From positions 88,122 to 152,121 of the forward strand of contig NZ_NFIT01000006.1 of NCBI RefSeq assembly GCF_002159495.1: DNA of 64,000 nucleotides, written 5' to 3'. Position 1 is the stretch's first letter, and every line of letters starts with the position of its first letter. The notes beneath the pieces are model-generated. The model was given only the letters and a program-made list of their open reading frames with translations, was not told the origin of the DNA and made no database searches. The translations under genes were made by a program, and so were the position numbers. Below are positions 25,048 through 33,161 of this stretch, piece by piece. The stretch is from Olsenella sp. An293 (lineage in GTDB: Bacteria; Actinomycetota; Coriobacteriia; Coriobacteriales; Atopobiaceae).

Positions 25048-26375
25048 GCGGGACGCGTGAGATCGAGCTGACCTGCGAGCGCATGAGCTACGGCCCGGAC
25101 GCCGTGGCCCGCGACGAGGGCGGGAAGACCGTCTTCGTCGCGGGCGGCGTGACCGGTGACCGCGTGCGCGCCGTCGTCGACCGCGAGGAGGACCGCTGGG
25201 CGCACGCGCGCGTGGCGGAGGTGCTCGAGCCCTCCGCGGACCGCGTGGTCCCCGCCTGCCCGTTCGCCGGCGCCTGCGGCGGCTGCCCCTGGGCGGCGCT
25301 CTCCTACCCTGCCCAGGCCGCCGCAAAGCGCGCCGGGGTCGTCGACGCGCTCACGCGCATCGGGCACTTCTCGCCCGAGCGAGCGGAGGGGCTCGTGGCG
25401 CCGCTCGTCACCCCGAGCGATCAGTGGGGCTACCGCAACAAGGTCGAGCTCGCGGTGACCCGACAGAACGGCCGCGCGGTTCTCGGCATGCACGGGCGCG
25501 GCGAGGCCGACGTCGTCCGCGTGAAGAGCTGCATGCTGCTCGACAAGGCGCACGCAGGGGCGGTCAAGTCCGTCTCGGGCGCCCTCGCCTATCTCTCGAA
25601 CAGCCACGACCTCGACCTCGAGCGCGTGGGCATCCGCGTGTCGCGGCGCACCAAGGACGTCGAGGTCGCCCTCTGGGACCGTCCCGGCGCCTTCCCGCGC
25701 GCCCAGGCGGCCAAGGTGCTCGCTGACGCGCTGAGGCCCACCTCCGTCGTCCGCGTGATGCAGAAGGGCCCCGCCAAGGCCCGCCGCATCGCCGGCGTGG
25801 AGTGCCTCTCGGGGGCCGGCTCCTGGGGCGAGCTGGTGGGCGACGAGCGCATGCGCGTCTCGGCACCCTCCTTCTTCCAGGTCAACACCAAGGGGGCCGA
25901 GAAGCTCGTTGAGCTCGTGATGGAGGAGCTGAGCCCTCAGGAGGACGAGGAGGCCATGGACCTCTACTGCGGGGCCGGCACCTTCACGCTGCCGCTCGCG
26001 CGCCGCGCGGGCTTTGTCTCGGCCGTGGAGTCCTACGGGCCCGCCGTGCGCGACCTGCGGCGCAACCTCGAGTCCGCGGGCCTCGACAACGTGGACCCCA
26101 TCGGGGGCGACGCGGGTAGAGAGTTCCCGGACACCGACGCCGACGTCATCGTCGTGGACCCGCCGCGCGCGGGGCTTGCCGAGGACGTGGTGCGCAGGCT
26201 CTCCGAGCAGCCTGCCCGAGCGATCGCTTACGTGAGCTGCGACCCCGCGACGCTCGCGCGCGACCTCGCTCGCTTCGAGGCGGCGGGGACGTTCTCGCCC
26301 GCGCGCGTGACGCCCGTCGACCTCTTCCCGCAGACCTTCCACGTCGAGACCGTCACCCTCCTCCGGCGTCTGTGA
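25044..26375 (+). CDS. rlmD: 23S rRNA (uracil-5-)-methyltransferase, RlmD/TrmA family
   Basis: 443 residues. SAM-dependent m5U methylation of 23S rRNA. A short N-terminal TRAM-like beta domain is followed by the iron-sulfur cysteines [12 protein letters not shown] (about 72-82), then the methyltransferase fold: [15 protein letters not shown] (SAM), VDPPRAGL and the catalytic [14 protein letters not shown] (Cys about 399). RlmD versus RlmCD-type target choice cannot be told. Translation is probably coupled to ppk1 through GTGA. The last 10 bases of the gene, including its TGA, form the outer end of a 52-bp perfect inverted repeat (26366-26475). Confidence 0.92.
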   Translation: MSGTREIELTCERMSYGPDAVARDEGGKTVFVAGGVTGDRVRAVVDREEDRWAHARVAEVLEPSADRVVPACPFAGACGGCPWAALSYPAQAAAKRAGVVDALTRIGHFSPERAEGLVAPLVTPSDQWGYRNKVELAVTRQNGRAVLGMHGRGEADVVRVKSCMLLDKAHAGAVKSVSGALAYLSNSHDLDLERVGIRVSRRTKDVEVALWDRPGAFPRAQAAKVLADALRPTSVVRVMQKGPAKARRIAGVECLSGAGSWGELVGDERMRVSAPSFFQVNTKGAEKLVELVMEELSPQEDEEAMDLYCGAGTFTLPLARRAGFVSAVESYGPAVRDLRRNLESAGLDNVDPIGGDAGREFPDTDADVIVVDPPRAGLAEDVVRRLSEQPARAIAYVSCDPATLARDLARFEAAGTFSPARVTPVDLFPQTFHVETVTLLRRL

Positions 26376-26475
26376 ATTGGGGACGTGTTATTTCGTGCAG
26401 ACTTTTTGGGACAGGCCTTTGACGGCCTGTCCCAAAAAGTCTGCACGAAATAACACGTCCCCAATTCACAGACGC
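26366..26475. repeat. Perfect 52-bp inverted repeat with 6-base loop (group D, long form)
   Basis: Left arm 26366-26417 and right arm 26424-26475 are exact reverse complements around TTTGAC. The outer part is GTGAATTGGGGAC, the core seen in the short group D palindromes at 26891 and 40464-40558. The arms then run through GTGTTATTTCGTGCAGAC and TTTTTGGGACAGGCC. The left arm includes the last ten bases of rlmD, so the right arm carries an inverted copy of the end of that gene. As RNA it would form a very stable rod, probably blocking 3' decay. There is no coding content. Confidence 0.9.
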
Positions 26476-26562
26476 TGACCCTACGGTAATCCCCCTGAGC
26501 TGCTAGGAATAAACCGCAGCTCAGCACGGTGACCGACAATTTGGAACATATTGCCGCGACGG

Positions 26563-26591
26563 TTGCGCGCTCGCCGCGAAACGTGTACAAA
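26563..26591 (+). promoter_or_regulatory. Ferredoxin gene promoter
   Basis: A -35-like TTGCGC (26563-26568), a 17-base spacer and TACAAA (26586-26591) place the start about 40 bases before the ferredoxin ATG. Supports a separate short ferredoxin transcript ending at the terminator at 26853. Confidence 0.5.
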
Positions 26592-26638
26592 GATAGGCAA
26601 CTTGGGCGAAGGGCCCGAGCAAGAGAGAGGATTTCACC

Positions 26639-26824
26639 ATGAAGGCTACGGTCAACGAGGATTGCATCGGCTGCGGGCTCTGCGAGGGCACCTGCCCCGA
26701 CGTCTTCTCCATCTCTGACGACGGCGTCGCCGTCGCCATCGAGGAGGACGTGCCGGAGGAGGCCGAGGACGCCGCCCAGGAGGCTGCCGACAACTGCCCC
26801 GTCTCCGCCATCGTGGTCGAGTAG
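26639..26824 (+). CDS. Ferredoxin, single [4Fe-4S] cluster type
   Basis: 61 residues, acidic, with cluster ligands in CIGCGLCEGTCP (Cys9, 12, 15, 19) and a distant CP in DNCPVSAI (Cys54). Only one complete set of ligands is present, so this is a Thermotoga/Clostridium-thermoaceticum-like mono-cluster ferredoxin rather than a 2x[4Fe-4S] clostridial type. It is likely the soluble electron carrier between pyruvate:ferredoxin oxidoreductase, hydrogenase or related enzymes (none in this window). AGAGAGG lies seven to nine bases before the ATG. Own promoter and terminator, so monocistronic. Confidence 0.95.
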   Translation: MKATVNEDCIGCGLCEGTCPDVFSISDDGVAVAIEEDVPEEAEDAAQEAADNCPVSAIVVE

Positions 26825-26852
26825 CACGCTCGACAACGCGTCACCAGACGTT

Positions 26853-26886
26853 GAGCGGGAGTCGCTAGAGGCGGCTCCCGCTTTTC
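26853..26886 (+). terminator. Intrinsic terminator of the ferredoxin gene
   Basis: GAGCGGGAGTCGC and GCGGCTCCCGC pair around TAGAG with one interior mismatch and are followed by TTTTC. A short group D palindrome follows immediately. Confidence 0.8.
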
Positions 26887-26890
26887 TGTA

Positions 26891-26911
26891 AATTGGGGAC
26901 TGTCCCCAATT
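26891..26911. repeat. Group D palindrome AATTGGGGAC-T-GTCCCCAATT
   Basis: Perfect 10-bp arms around a single T, extended by CTGTA on the left and CACAG on the right. Same core as the array at 40458-40569 and the outer ends of the long element at 26366-26475, only 415 bases away. REP-like. Confidence 0.85.
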
Positions 26912-26943
26912 CACAGAACCCGCTCGATCCAGGAAGGACACGA

Positions 26944-27576
26944 ATGATTCTCGCCTCGCAATCGCCGCGTCGACGCGAGCTGCTCTCAGAGACCGGCTTC
27001 GACCTCGACATCCGCCCCGCCGACATCGACGAGGCCCGCCTGCCTGGCGAGTCCCCCATGGAGCTCGTGGCGCGCCTCGCCGCCGAGAAGGCGGAGGCGG
27101 CCCGCGCCACGCTCGACGCCTCCCCCTCCGACGGGCTGCTCGTCGCCGCGGACACCATCGTCTGGATGGGCGACGAGGCCCTCGGCAAGCCGGAGGGCCC
27201 CGAGGACGCCGCCCGCATGCTCCGCGAGCTCTCGGGCAGGACCCATCACGTCTCGACGGGCGTCTGCGTGCTGAGCCTTGCCGAGGACGGTTCCGCAGCG
27301 GAGCGGGCGAGCTTCGTCGAGACCACCGACGTCACCTTCTGGGAGCTCACGGACGCCGAGATCGCCGCCTACGTGTCGACCGGCGAGCCGCTCGACAAGG
27401 CGGGCGCCTACGGCATCCAGGGCGCCGGCAGGCTGCTCGTCGAGAGGATCGACGGTGACTACTCCAACGTGGTGGGGCTGCCGGTGGCGCGCCTCGTGCG
27501 CGAGGTAACCCGCCTCATGGGAGACGAGAAGGACTATGTGGCCGAGGCCATCAGGATGGGAGGACCCCTTGCCTAG
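26944..27576 (+). CDS. maf: Maf family nucleoside triphosphate pyrophosphatase
   Basis: 210 residues. Hydrolyses non-canonical or dTTP/UTP nucleotides to monophosphates; historically a septum inhibitor. Motifs: LASQSPRRRELLSETG (N-terminal signature), AADTIVWMGDEALGKP (catalytic Asp) and DKAGAYGIQGAG. The YhdE-like (dTTPase) subtype is suggested by the QSPRR and AYGIQG forms. AGGAAGG precedes the ATG. It overlaps the next gene's TTG start by eight bases. Confidence 0.94.
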   Translation: MILASQSPRRRELLSETGFDLDIRPADIDEARLPGESPMELVARLAAEKAEAARATLDASPSDGLLVAADTIVWMGDEALGKPEGPEDAARMLRELSGRTHHVSTGVCVLSLAEDGSAAERASFVETTDVTFWELTDAEIAAYVSTGEPLDKAGAYGIQGAGRLLVERIDGDYSNVVGLPVARLVREVTRLMGDEKDYVAEAIRMGGPLA

Positions 27577-28546
27577 CGACAAGAGCATCGAGAGCGTCAC
27601 GCAGATTCCCGGCATCTATGCCGCCCACGCGACCAACGGGGCGGCCGGCACCGGCTGCACCGTCATCTGCTGCCCGTCGGGCGCCACCGGCGGCGTCGAC
27701 GTGCGCGGCGGTGCCCCCGCGACGCGCGAGACCGACCTCCTGCGCCCCGAGGAGACGGTCGACGTCCTCCATGCCGTCGTGCTCTCGGGTGGCAGCGCGT
27801 ACGGCCTCGCAGCCGCCTGCGGGGTGGCCGAGGAGCTCGAGCGCCGTGGCGTGGGCCTCGACGTCGGCGTCGCCAAGGTGCCCATCGTCTCGGGCGCCTG
27901 CCTGTTCGACCTCGCCTGCGGATGCCCCTCCGTGCGCCCCACGGCCGAGGACGGCCGCGCCGCCTGCGTCGCGGCGCTCGACGGCGACGGTGCCCCGCTT
28001 GCACGCGGCAACGTCGGCGCCGGCGCGGGCTGCACCGTGGGCAAGCTCGCGGGCCCGGAGCGCGCCATGAAGTCGGGCCTCGGCGAGGACGTCGAGCGCG
28101 CCGGGGAGCTCGTCTGCGGCGCCGTCGCGGCAGTCAACGCCTGCGGCGACGTCCTGGACCCGGACACGGGCGAGAAGATAGCGGGCGTCCGCACCCCGGA
28201 CGGATCCGCGATCGCCGACACCGTCGAGGTCCTTCTCGGCGGCTACGCGAAGATGCCCCTCGCGCGCACCAACACCACCATCTCCTGCGTGGTCACCAAC
28301 GCCCGCCTCACCAAGGCTCAGGCCACCAAGGTCGCCCAGATGTCCGCAGACGCCTACGCCCACGCCATCTCCCCCACCCACACCACCAACGACGGCGACA
28401 CCGTCTTCGTGATGGCCACGGGCGAGGTGGAGGCCCCTGTGGACGTCGTGGGCGCGCTCGCAACGAGGGCACTTGGGCGCGCCATCGCGGACGGCGCCCA
28501 CCAGGCCGTGGGAGCGTACGGCTACCCTGCCGCGGCTGACCTGTGA
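27569..28546 (+). CDS. P1-family peptidase (DmpA/ornithine-acetyltransferase fold)
   Basis: 325 residues from a TTG at 27569, chosen because GGGAGG lies 4 bases upstream and the next candidate is far inside. Family features: TNGAAGTGCTVICCPSGATGGVDVRGG, AVVLSGGSAYGLAAACGV, GAGAGCTVGKL, and NTTISCVVTNARLTKAQATKVAQM, where P1 enzymes self-cleave before the nucleophile to give two chains. These are aminopeptidases or beta-peptidyl aminopeptidases, so the natural substrate is uncertain. Overlap with maf implies coupling. There is no signal peptide. Confidence 0.85.
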   Translation: MPSDKSIESVTQIPGIYAAHATNGAAGTGCTVICCPSGATGGVDVRGGAPATRETDLLRPEETVDVLHAVVLSGGSAYGLAAACGVAEELERRGVGLDVGVAKVPIVSGACLFDLACGCPSVRPTAEDGRAACVAALDGDGAPLARGNVGAGAGCTVGKLAGPERAMKSGLGEDVERAGELVCGAVAAVNACGDVLDPDTGEKIAGVRTPDGSAIADTVEVLLGGYAKMPLARTNTTISCVVTNARLTKAQATKVAQMSADAYAHAISPTHTTNDGDTVFVMATGEVEAPVDVVGALATRALGRAIADGAHQAVGAYGYPAAADL

Positions 28547-28684
28547 GGTTGCGGCCCGGCGCCCTGCATCGAGCCCAGCAATGACCGTGCGTTACGTCCC
28601 ACCAACTTATAACAACCAAGATTTGACCTGAAGCTTGGCCTGGGTTTCTAGCTCAACCTTGCGGTGGGAGACGGCCTCGAGAGC

Positions 28685-28761
28685 GATGCCCCGCTGCACT
28701 TCTCGTCAGGCGATTTCTGCGCGAAGCACAATGAGCCAGACGAGAAGCGCAGCGGGGCATC
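28685..28761. repeat. Group B foldback element, copy 1
   Basis: 23-bp arms (28685-28707, 28739-28761; one mismatch) with GACGAGAAG near the tip enclose AGGCGATTTC (28708-28717), a small apical hairpin and TGAGCC (28732-28737). The inner words recur in copy 2 (37353-37432) while the arms differ. It lies between the convergent P1-peptidase and glycosyltransferase genes, in a 239-base gap with nothing else recognisable and no U-tract. Confidence 0.75.
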
Positions 28762-28785
28762 CCGGCGCGCGAAAGGTCAGACGAG

Positions 28786-29838
28786 CTAGTTGAACTTGAC
28801 CAGCTTCTGGGCCGCGCGGTACCCGGCGAGCGTGAGGGCCTTGCCGACGGTGCCGGGGAGGTTGGTGGCGAGGCCCACGACGCCGTGACGGGCGCGGCGG
28901 TACATGCGCCTGTCGTAGGCGCGCAGCTCGTCCCAGAGGCGCTGGAGCTCGTCCATCGCGTCCGGGCGGTCGCTCTTCTTGGAGAAGACCGAGCAGATGG
29001 CCATGATGATCGTGAAGTAGTTCATCATGTAGCTGCGCAGCTTCGCGGAGTCGATGTCGTCGTAGACGTGATAGGCGTGCATCATCACGCGCGCGACGCG
29101 CCAGTAGTGGTCCACGCGGCTCGTGAGGACCTTGTCGTTGACGGACTGGTCCTCGCGGCCGATGAAGTAGCGATAGACGTCCACGTCGAGGTAGTAGATG
29201 CTGCGGCACTTGGGGAACGGTACGTAGGCGTAGATGTTGTCCACGTAGAAGGTGTGCGGGGGCATCTCGAGGCCGCACTCGCGCAGGACGTCCACGCGGT
29301 ACGTGAGCGCGTGCATGAGCAGGTACTGCCACATCATGAAGTGGCCGATGTTGTTCCAGGTGAAGACCTTGTCCACCGGCAGCACGTGGCGGTAGTCGAC
29401 GACGTTGCGCGTGTCGTCCTCCACGTGCTCGTAGACGTAGTTGGTGATGACGAGGTCGACGTGCTCGCCGAGCCCGATGAAGTAGCGCAGCTTCTCGAGG
29501 AGGGCCCGCACGGCTTCGGCGTCCACCCAGTCGTCGGAGTCGACGTTTTTGAAGTAGACGCCGCTCGCGTTGGCCACGGCCTTCATGACGGCGGCGCCGT
29601 GGCCGCCATTTTCCTGGTGGATTGCCTTGATGATGGTGGGGTGGCGCTCGGCCCAGGCGTCGGCCTTGGCGGCCGTGTCGTCCTTCACGGAGCCGTCGTC
29701 CACGATGACGATCTCGACGTCCTCGGCGTAGCCCGTGCCCTCGAGGATGGACTCGATGCAGTGGTCCATGTAAGCGGACGAGTTGTAGCAGGGAATGCCA
29801 AAGGTGATGGTCTTGGGGGTGCTGACGGTCTTGCTCAT
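28786..29838 (-). CDS. Family 2 glycosyltransferase
   Basis: 350 residues. Inverting GT-A fold transferase: TFGIPCYNSSAYMDHCIESIL at the N-terminus, VEIVIVDDGSVKDDT (nucleotide sugar), ENGGHGAAV and the DxD-like NVDSDDWVD (metal). The C-terminal third is rich in aromatic residues and Arg and lacks clear membrane helices, so it is probably peripheral. It lies downstream of UDP-galactopyranose mutase on the same strand with a 64-base gap, and so may transfer galactofuranose or another cell-envelope sugar (inference). GAAGGAAA precedes the ATG. Confidence 0.9.
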   Translation of the reverse strand: MSKTVSTPKTITFGIPCYNSSAYMDHCIESILEGTGYAEDVEIVIVDDGSVKDDTAAKADAWAERHPTIIKAIHQENGGHGAAVMKAVANASGVYFKNVDSDDWVDAEAVRALLEKLRYFIGLGEHVDLVITNYVYEHVEDDTRNVVDYRHVLPVDKVFTWNNIGHFMMWQYLLMHALTYRVDVLRECGLEMPPHTFYVDNIYAYVPFPKCRSIYYLDVDVYRYFIGREDQSVNDKVLTSRVDHYWRVARVMMHAYHVYDDIDSAKLRSYMMNYFTIIMAICSVFSKKSDRPDAMDELQRLWDELRAYDRRMYRRARHGVVGLATNLPGTVGKALTLAGYRAAQKLVKFN

Positions 29839-29866
29839 CTGGTTTCCTTCTGTGCCCGCGCATGAA

Positions 29867-29889
29867 GCGAGCCCCTCATCGGGGCTCGC
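29867..29889. repeat. Hairpin between glf and the glycosyltransferase gene
   Basis: GCGAGCCC and GGGCTCGC pair around CTCATCG. There is no U-tract. In a glf-glycosyltransferase transcript it could tune mRNA stability or partial termination. Confidence 0.5.
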
Positions 29890-29902
29890 CTGAGGCGCAT
29901 CC

Positions 29903-31105
29903 TTAGCTGTGCTGCGAGACGATCTCGTCGGAGAGCTCGAGCGCCGAGGCCACGACGCCGTCCATGTCGTAGTAGCGGTACTCGGCGAGGCGCCCGACGC
30001 AGTGGAAGTTCACCACGCCGTCGACGCGCTCGCGATAGCGGCGGTACAGCTCGAGGTTCTCGTCCTCGAGGATCGCGTAGTACGGGGTCTCGCCGCTGCC
30101 GGGGGTGTAGGCCTTGGAGTACTCGCGCATGATCGTGGTCTTGCCGGGAACCACCTGCCCGGTCATGTTCTTGAACTCAGTGATGCGGGTGAAGTCCTCG
30201 CTCGTGGTGTAGTTGACCGTGGCGACGGGCTGGAAGCGGTCCTGGTCGAGCGTCTCGAACCGCATGTCGAGCGTGCGGTACGGCAGGGCCCCCAGGTCAA
30301 GCCCAAACAGCTCGTCGAGCGGGCCGGTGTAGATGACCTCGCCGCCGTACGGGCGCCCGCAGACCGAGACGCTCATGTCGGAGACCTTGATGACGTCGCG
30401 CGCGTCGACGCCCAGGAAGACGGAGATGAGGTCGTGCTCGAGCATGTGCTCGAACATGACGGTGTAGCCCTCCGCGGGCATGCCTTGGTAGGGGGCGCCC
30501 GGGAAGTAGCGGTCGTCGTCGCCCACGAAGACGGGGACGCGCCCGGTGATGGAGGGGTCGATCTGGTCGGGCGTCTGGCCCCACTGCTTCATCGTGTAGT
30601 GAAGGAAGACGTTCTCGAAGACGTAGTCGGCGACCTCGACGAGCTCGGGGTCGTTCTTCTCGCGCAGCTCCATGATCGGCACCTTCTTGTTCTCGCCGAA
30701 GGTGGCCACGAGCTTGCGGTAGAGGCGCTCGCCCTTCTCCTCCCCAAAGGCGAGGAGCAGCGAGCGGTGGTTGAAGGGCACCGGCATCAGCGTGCCGTGG
30801 ATGTTGGCGAGGACCTTGTGCTGATAGTTCGTCCACTCGGTGAAGCGCGAGAGGAACTGGTTCACGCGCTCGTTGGTCGTGTGGTAGATGTGCGGCCCGA
30901 ACTTGTGGACGAGAATCCCGGCGTCATCGACGTAGTCGTAGGCGTTACCGGCGATGTGGTCGCGACGCTCAAGGATGCACACCTTGAATCCGCACGACTC
31001 GGCGAGGCGGCGCGCGCAGACGGCGCCGGCATAGCCCGCTCCCACGACGATGGCGTCATAGCTATCGGGGTTGAACCCCGCGGGCAGACCGTTCTCGATT
31101 CCCAT
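29903..31105 (-). CDS. glf: UDP-galactopyranose mutase
   Basis: 400 residues. FAD enzyme interconverting UDP-galactopyranose and UDP-galactofuranose. YDAIVVGAGYAGAVCARRLAE is the FAD Rossmann motif; KFGPHIYHTTNERVNQFL, MKQWGQTPDQIDPSI and the C-terminal CVGRLAEYRYYDMDGVV complete the family pattern with its active-site arginines and tyrosines. It implies galactofuranose in a surface glycan. GAGAGGA lies before the ATG. Transcribed away from pta; the 203-base gap carries a hairpin GGGCGAG/CTCGCCC with CGAGAAGAAC inside (31154-31163). Confidence 0.96.
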   Translation of the reverse strand: MGIENGLPAGFNPDSYDAIVVGAGYAGAVCARRLAESCGFKVCILERRDHIAGNAYDYVDDAGILVHKFGPHIYHTTNERVNQFLSRFTEWTNYQHKVLANIHGTLMPVPFNHRSLLLAFGEEKGERLYRKLVATFGENKKVPIMELREKNDPELVEVADYVFENVFLHYTMKQWGQTPDQIDPSITGRVPVFVGDDDRYFPGAPYQGMPAEGYTVMFEHMLEHDLISVFLGVDARDVIKVSDMSVSVCGRPYGGEVIYTGPLDELFGLDLGALPYRTLDMRFETLDQDRFQPVATVNYTTSEDFTRITEFKNMTGQVVPGKTTIMREYSKAYTPGSGETPYYAILEDENLELYRRYRERVDGVVNFHCVGRLAEYRYYDMDGVVASALELSDEIVSQHS

Positions 31106-31207
31106 ACCTGTCCTCTCAGCGTTTCTGCTTGCGGCCGCCCGTGGGCGGCGGGGCGAGAAGAACCGTGCGCTCGCCCAATCGTTCGATAGATTCTAGCACC
31201 TCGACCG

Positions 31208-31213
31208 TATAAT
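31208..31213 (+). promoter_or_regulatory. pta -10 box
   Basis: A consensus TATAAT lies 95 bases upstream of the pta ATG, the only perfect -10 noticed in the window. No TTGACA is seen 16-18 bases upstream. A strong housekeeping promoter is consistent with acetate production. Confidence 0.6.
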
Positions 31214-31308
31214 GGTCCCGTGCCCGTCGCCAACACCGCCGATAAGCACAGTTCGCGGGACGAGCGCACGCTATCAAGGGCTTTTTGTGAAGAGTCGAAA
31301 GGGATGCC

Positions 31309-32304
31309 ATGAGTGACTTTCTCGCACGAATGAAGGCGGCCGCCAAGGCCTACAAGAAGACGATCGTCCTGCCCGAGGGCGAGGACCCGCGCACCATCGA
31401 GGCCGCCCGCACAATCGTGGCCGAGGACCTCGCCAACCTCGTCATCCTGGGCGATCCGGCCAAGATCGACGTCGAGGGCGTGACCATCATCGACCCGACC
31501 TCCCCCACCGCCCCCAAGCACGAGGCCTACGCCCAGAAGTTCGCCGAGCTGCGCGCCAAGAAGGGCGTGACCATCGAGCAGGCCCGCGCCCAGATGATGG
31601 ACGCCACCTATTACGGCACCATGATGGTCAAGATGGGCGACGCCGACGGCCTGGTCTCGGGCGCCTGCCACTCCACCGCCAACACGCTGCGCCCGGCCCT
31701 CCAGATCCTCAAGACCGCCCCCGGCACCAAGCTCGTCTCGGCCTTCATGGTCATGTGCACCCAGACGCCGGAGTTCGGCGCCGACGGCACGCTCGTCTTC
31801 GCCGACTGCGGCCTCAACATCGACCCGACATCCGACGAGCTCTCCGAGATTGCCATCGCCTCCGCCAACTCCTTCGCCACCTTCATGGACGACGTCGAGC
31901 CGCGCGTGGCCATGCTCTCCTACTCCACGATGGGCTCCGCCGGCGGCGACACCGCCAAGAAGGTCCAGGAGGCCACCGCGTTTGCCAAGGAGAAGGCGCC
32001 CGAGCTCGCAATCGACGGCGACCTGCAGCTCGACGCCGCCATCGTGCCCGAGGTCGCGGCCCTCAAGGCCCCCGAGAGCAAGGTCGCGGGCCACGCCAAC
32101 GTGCTCGTGTTCCCCAACCTCGAGACCGGCAACATCGGCTACAAGCTCGTCCAGCGCTTCGGTCGCGCCGAGGCCTACGGCCCGATTCTCCAGGGCATCG
32201 CCAAGCCGGTGAACGACCTGTCCCGAGGCTGCTCCGCCGACGACATCGTGGGCGTCGTCGCCATCACCGCCGTACAGGCCCAGATGGCCGAGATGCACGC
32301 GTAG
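31309..32304 (+). CDS. pta: Phosphate acetyltransferase
   Basis: 331 residues. Interconverts acetyl-CoA and acetyl phosphate, the first half of the ATP-yielding acetate route completed by AckA (41870-43039, not adjacent here). Motifs: KKTIVLPEGEDPRTIEAAR, DGLVSGACHSTANTLRPALQI, SYSTMGSAGGDTAKK, VLVFPNLETGNIGYKLVQRF. This is the short form without the N-terminal DRTGG regulatory domain. AAAGGGAT precedes the ATG; a strong terminator follows. Confidence 0.96.
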   Translation: MSDFLARMKAAAKAYKKTIVLPEGEDPRTIEAARTIVAEDLANLVILGDPAKIDVEGVTIIDPTSPTAPKHEAYAQKFAELRAKKGVTIEQARAQMMDATYYGTMMVKMGDADGLVSGACHSTANTLRPALQILKTAPGTKLVSAFMVMCTQTPEFGADGTLVFADCGLNIDPTSDELSEIAIASANSFATFMDDVEPRVAMLSYSTMGSAGGDTAKKVQEATAFAKEKAPELAIDGDLQLDAAIVPEVAALKAPESKVAGHANVLVFPNLETGNIGYKLVQRFGRAEAYGPILQGIAKPVNDLSRGCSADDIVGVVAITAVQAQMAEMHA

Positions 32305-32327
32305 CAGAGGCCTTCCTCACGCAAACG

Positions 32328-32364
32328 GGGCCCCGGCGTCACCAGGCGTCGGGGCTCTCATTTT
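32328..32364 (+). terminator. Terminator after pta
   Basis: GCCCCGGCGTC and GGCGTCGGGGC pair (two G-U wobbles) around ACCA, followed by TCTCATTTTG. It ends directly at the first GAGGGT unit of a group C repeat. Confidence 0.7.
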
Positions 32365-32462
32365 GAGGGTGTGTACGCTCACCTATCCAGTGCACTCGAT
32401 AAAGTCGCAGCTCAGAGGCATTGACGAGAAGAACGTGCCGTCCGTGGGGCGTACATACCCTC
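32365..32462. repeat. Group C element, simple form
   Basis: GAGGGTGTGTACG at 32365-32377 faces an inverted GGGGCGTACATACCCTC at 32446-32462. Between them lies CGAGAAGAAC (32425-32434), the reverse of the GTTCTTCTCG in the larger group C elements at 41645-41785 and 57891-58031. Only one repeat unit per side is present here, against two in the others. Confidence 0.6.
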
Positions 32463-32481
32463 GCCAGGAGCGAGGCGTCGG

Positions 32482-32690
32482 CTAGGCCTCCGCAAGCGCG
32501 GCCCGTGCGACCTCGAGCGCGGACTCGGCGCGGACGAGCCACTCCAGGTCCCAGTCGACCTCGCTCCACCGGCTGTCGACCTCGATCCAGGTGCCCCGGT
32601 CTTCTGGCTCGAGGGCGTGCTCGGCGCACAGCCCACGAGAAGCAGGGACAGCGCGATCGCAAGGACGGGCGCAACCTTGATCGTACACAC
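32482..32690 (-). pseudogene. Frameshifted small lipoprotein gene
   Basis: A GTG at 32690 with GAGGAG five bases upstream starts a textbook lipoprotein signal: positively charged start, hydrophobic core, lipobox LVGC with Cys21. Soon after (about 32620-32600), the reading frame becomes an Arg/Ser/Pro-rich out-of-phase sequence. The neighbouring frame carries natural-looking sequence, EPEDRGTWIEVDSRW...EVARAALAEA, to a TAG at 32482. A one-base indel joins them. The repaired protein would be only about 69 residues, so it may also be a fragment of a longer lipoprotein. No family recognised. Confidence 0.45.
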
Positions 32691-32717
32691 GGCATCTCCT
32701 CACTGGGAAAGCGAACG

Positions 32718-33113
32718 TCAGCGCTGCGGCGGGAGCGGCGGGTCGTAGCTGGGTGCGTCGCGCGGCGGGTACGCAAGGTCGTTTGGCAGGCATATCAGCA
32801 CGGTGAGCATCCAGTTCCACAGTTCGTAGGCCCCCACGTGCACGTCGGCGATGATGGCTATCAACGTGAGGACTCCCCAGACGATCACGAGGGCGAGGTA
32901 GGCGCCTCGCGCCGCACCCGCAAGCCGCAGCCCGTCATCACCGCGACGCGATCGCAGGAGGTCGATGACGAGAATTGCGACGATCGCAAGGTAGCACGCA
33001 AAATAGAAGGGATAAGCGGCGCCTTCCCCATCCAGAAGTGCGCAGCACCAGAAGACGCACGTGAACACCGCGAGGCCCGCGAGCCTTAAGACCTGACCAA
33101 GAGACAGCCGCAT
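32718..33113 (-). CDS. Small membrane protein of unknown function
   Basis: 131 residues with three or four hydrophobic segments (about 8-24, 30-50, 65-85 and 92-108), a short basic loop RSRRGDDG, and a Pro-rich C-terminal tail. The ATG at 33113 is favoured over a GTG three codons upstream; ribosome site is weak either way. No family recognised. It sits in a patch of broken genes, so expression is uncertain, but its frame is intact and hydrophobicity is consistent with a real product. Confidence 0.5.
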   Translation of the reverse strand: MRLSLGQVLRLAGLAVFTCVFWCCALLDGEGAAYPFYFACYLAIVAILVIDLLRSRRGDDGLRLAGAARGAYLALVIVWGVLTLIAIIADVHVGAYELWNWMLTVLICLPNDLAYPPRDAPSYDPPLPPQR

Positions 33114-33161
33114 CACGACCACCCGCCTTGACCGCTCTGAGAACCATGTTCTTATCGGCGC

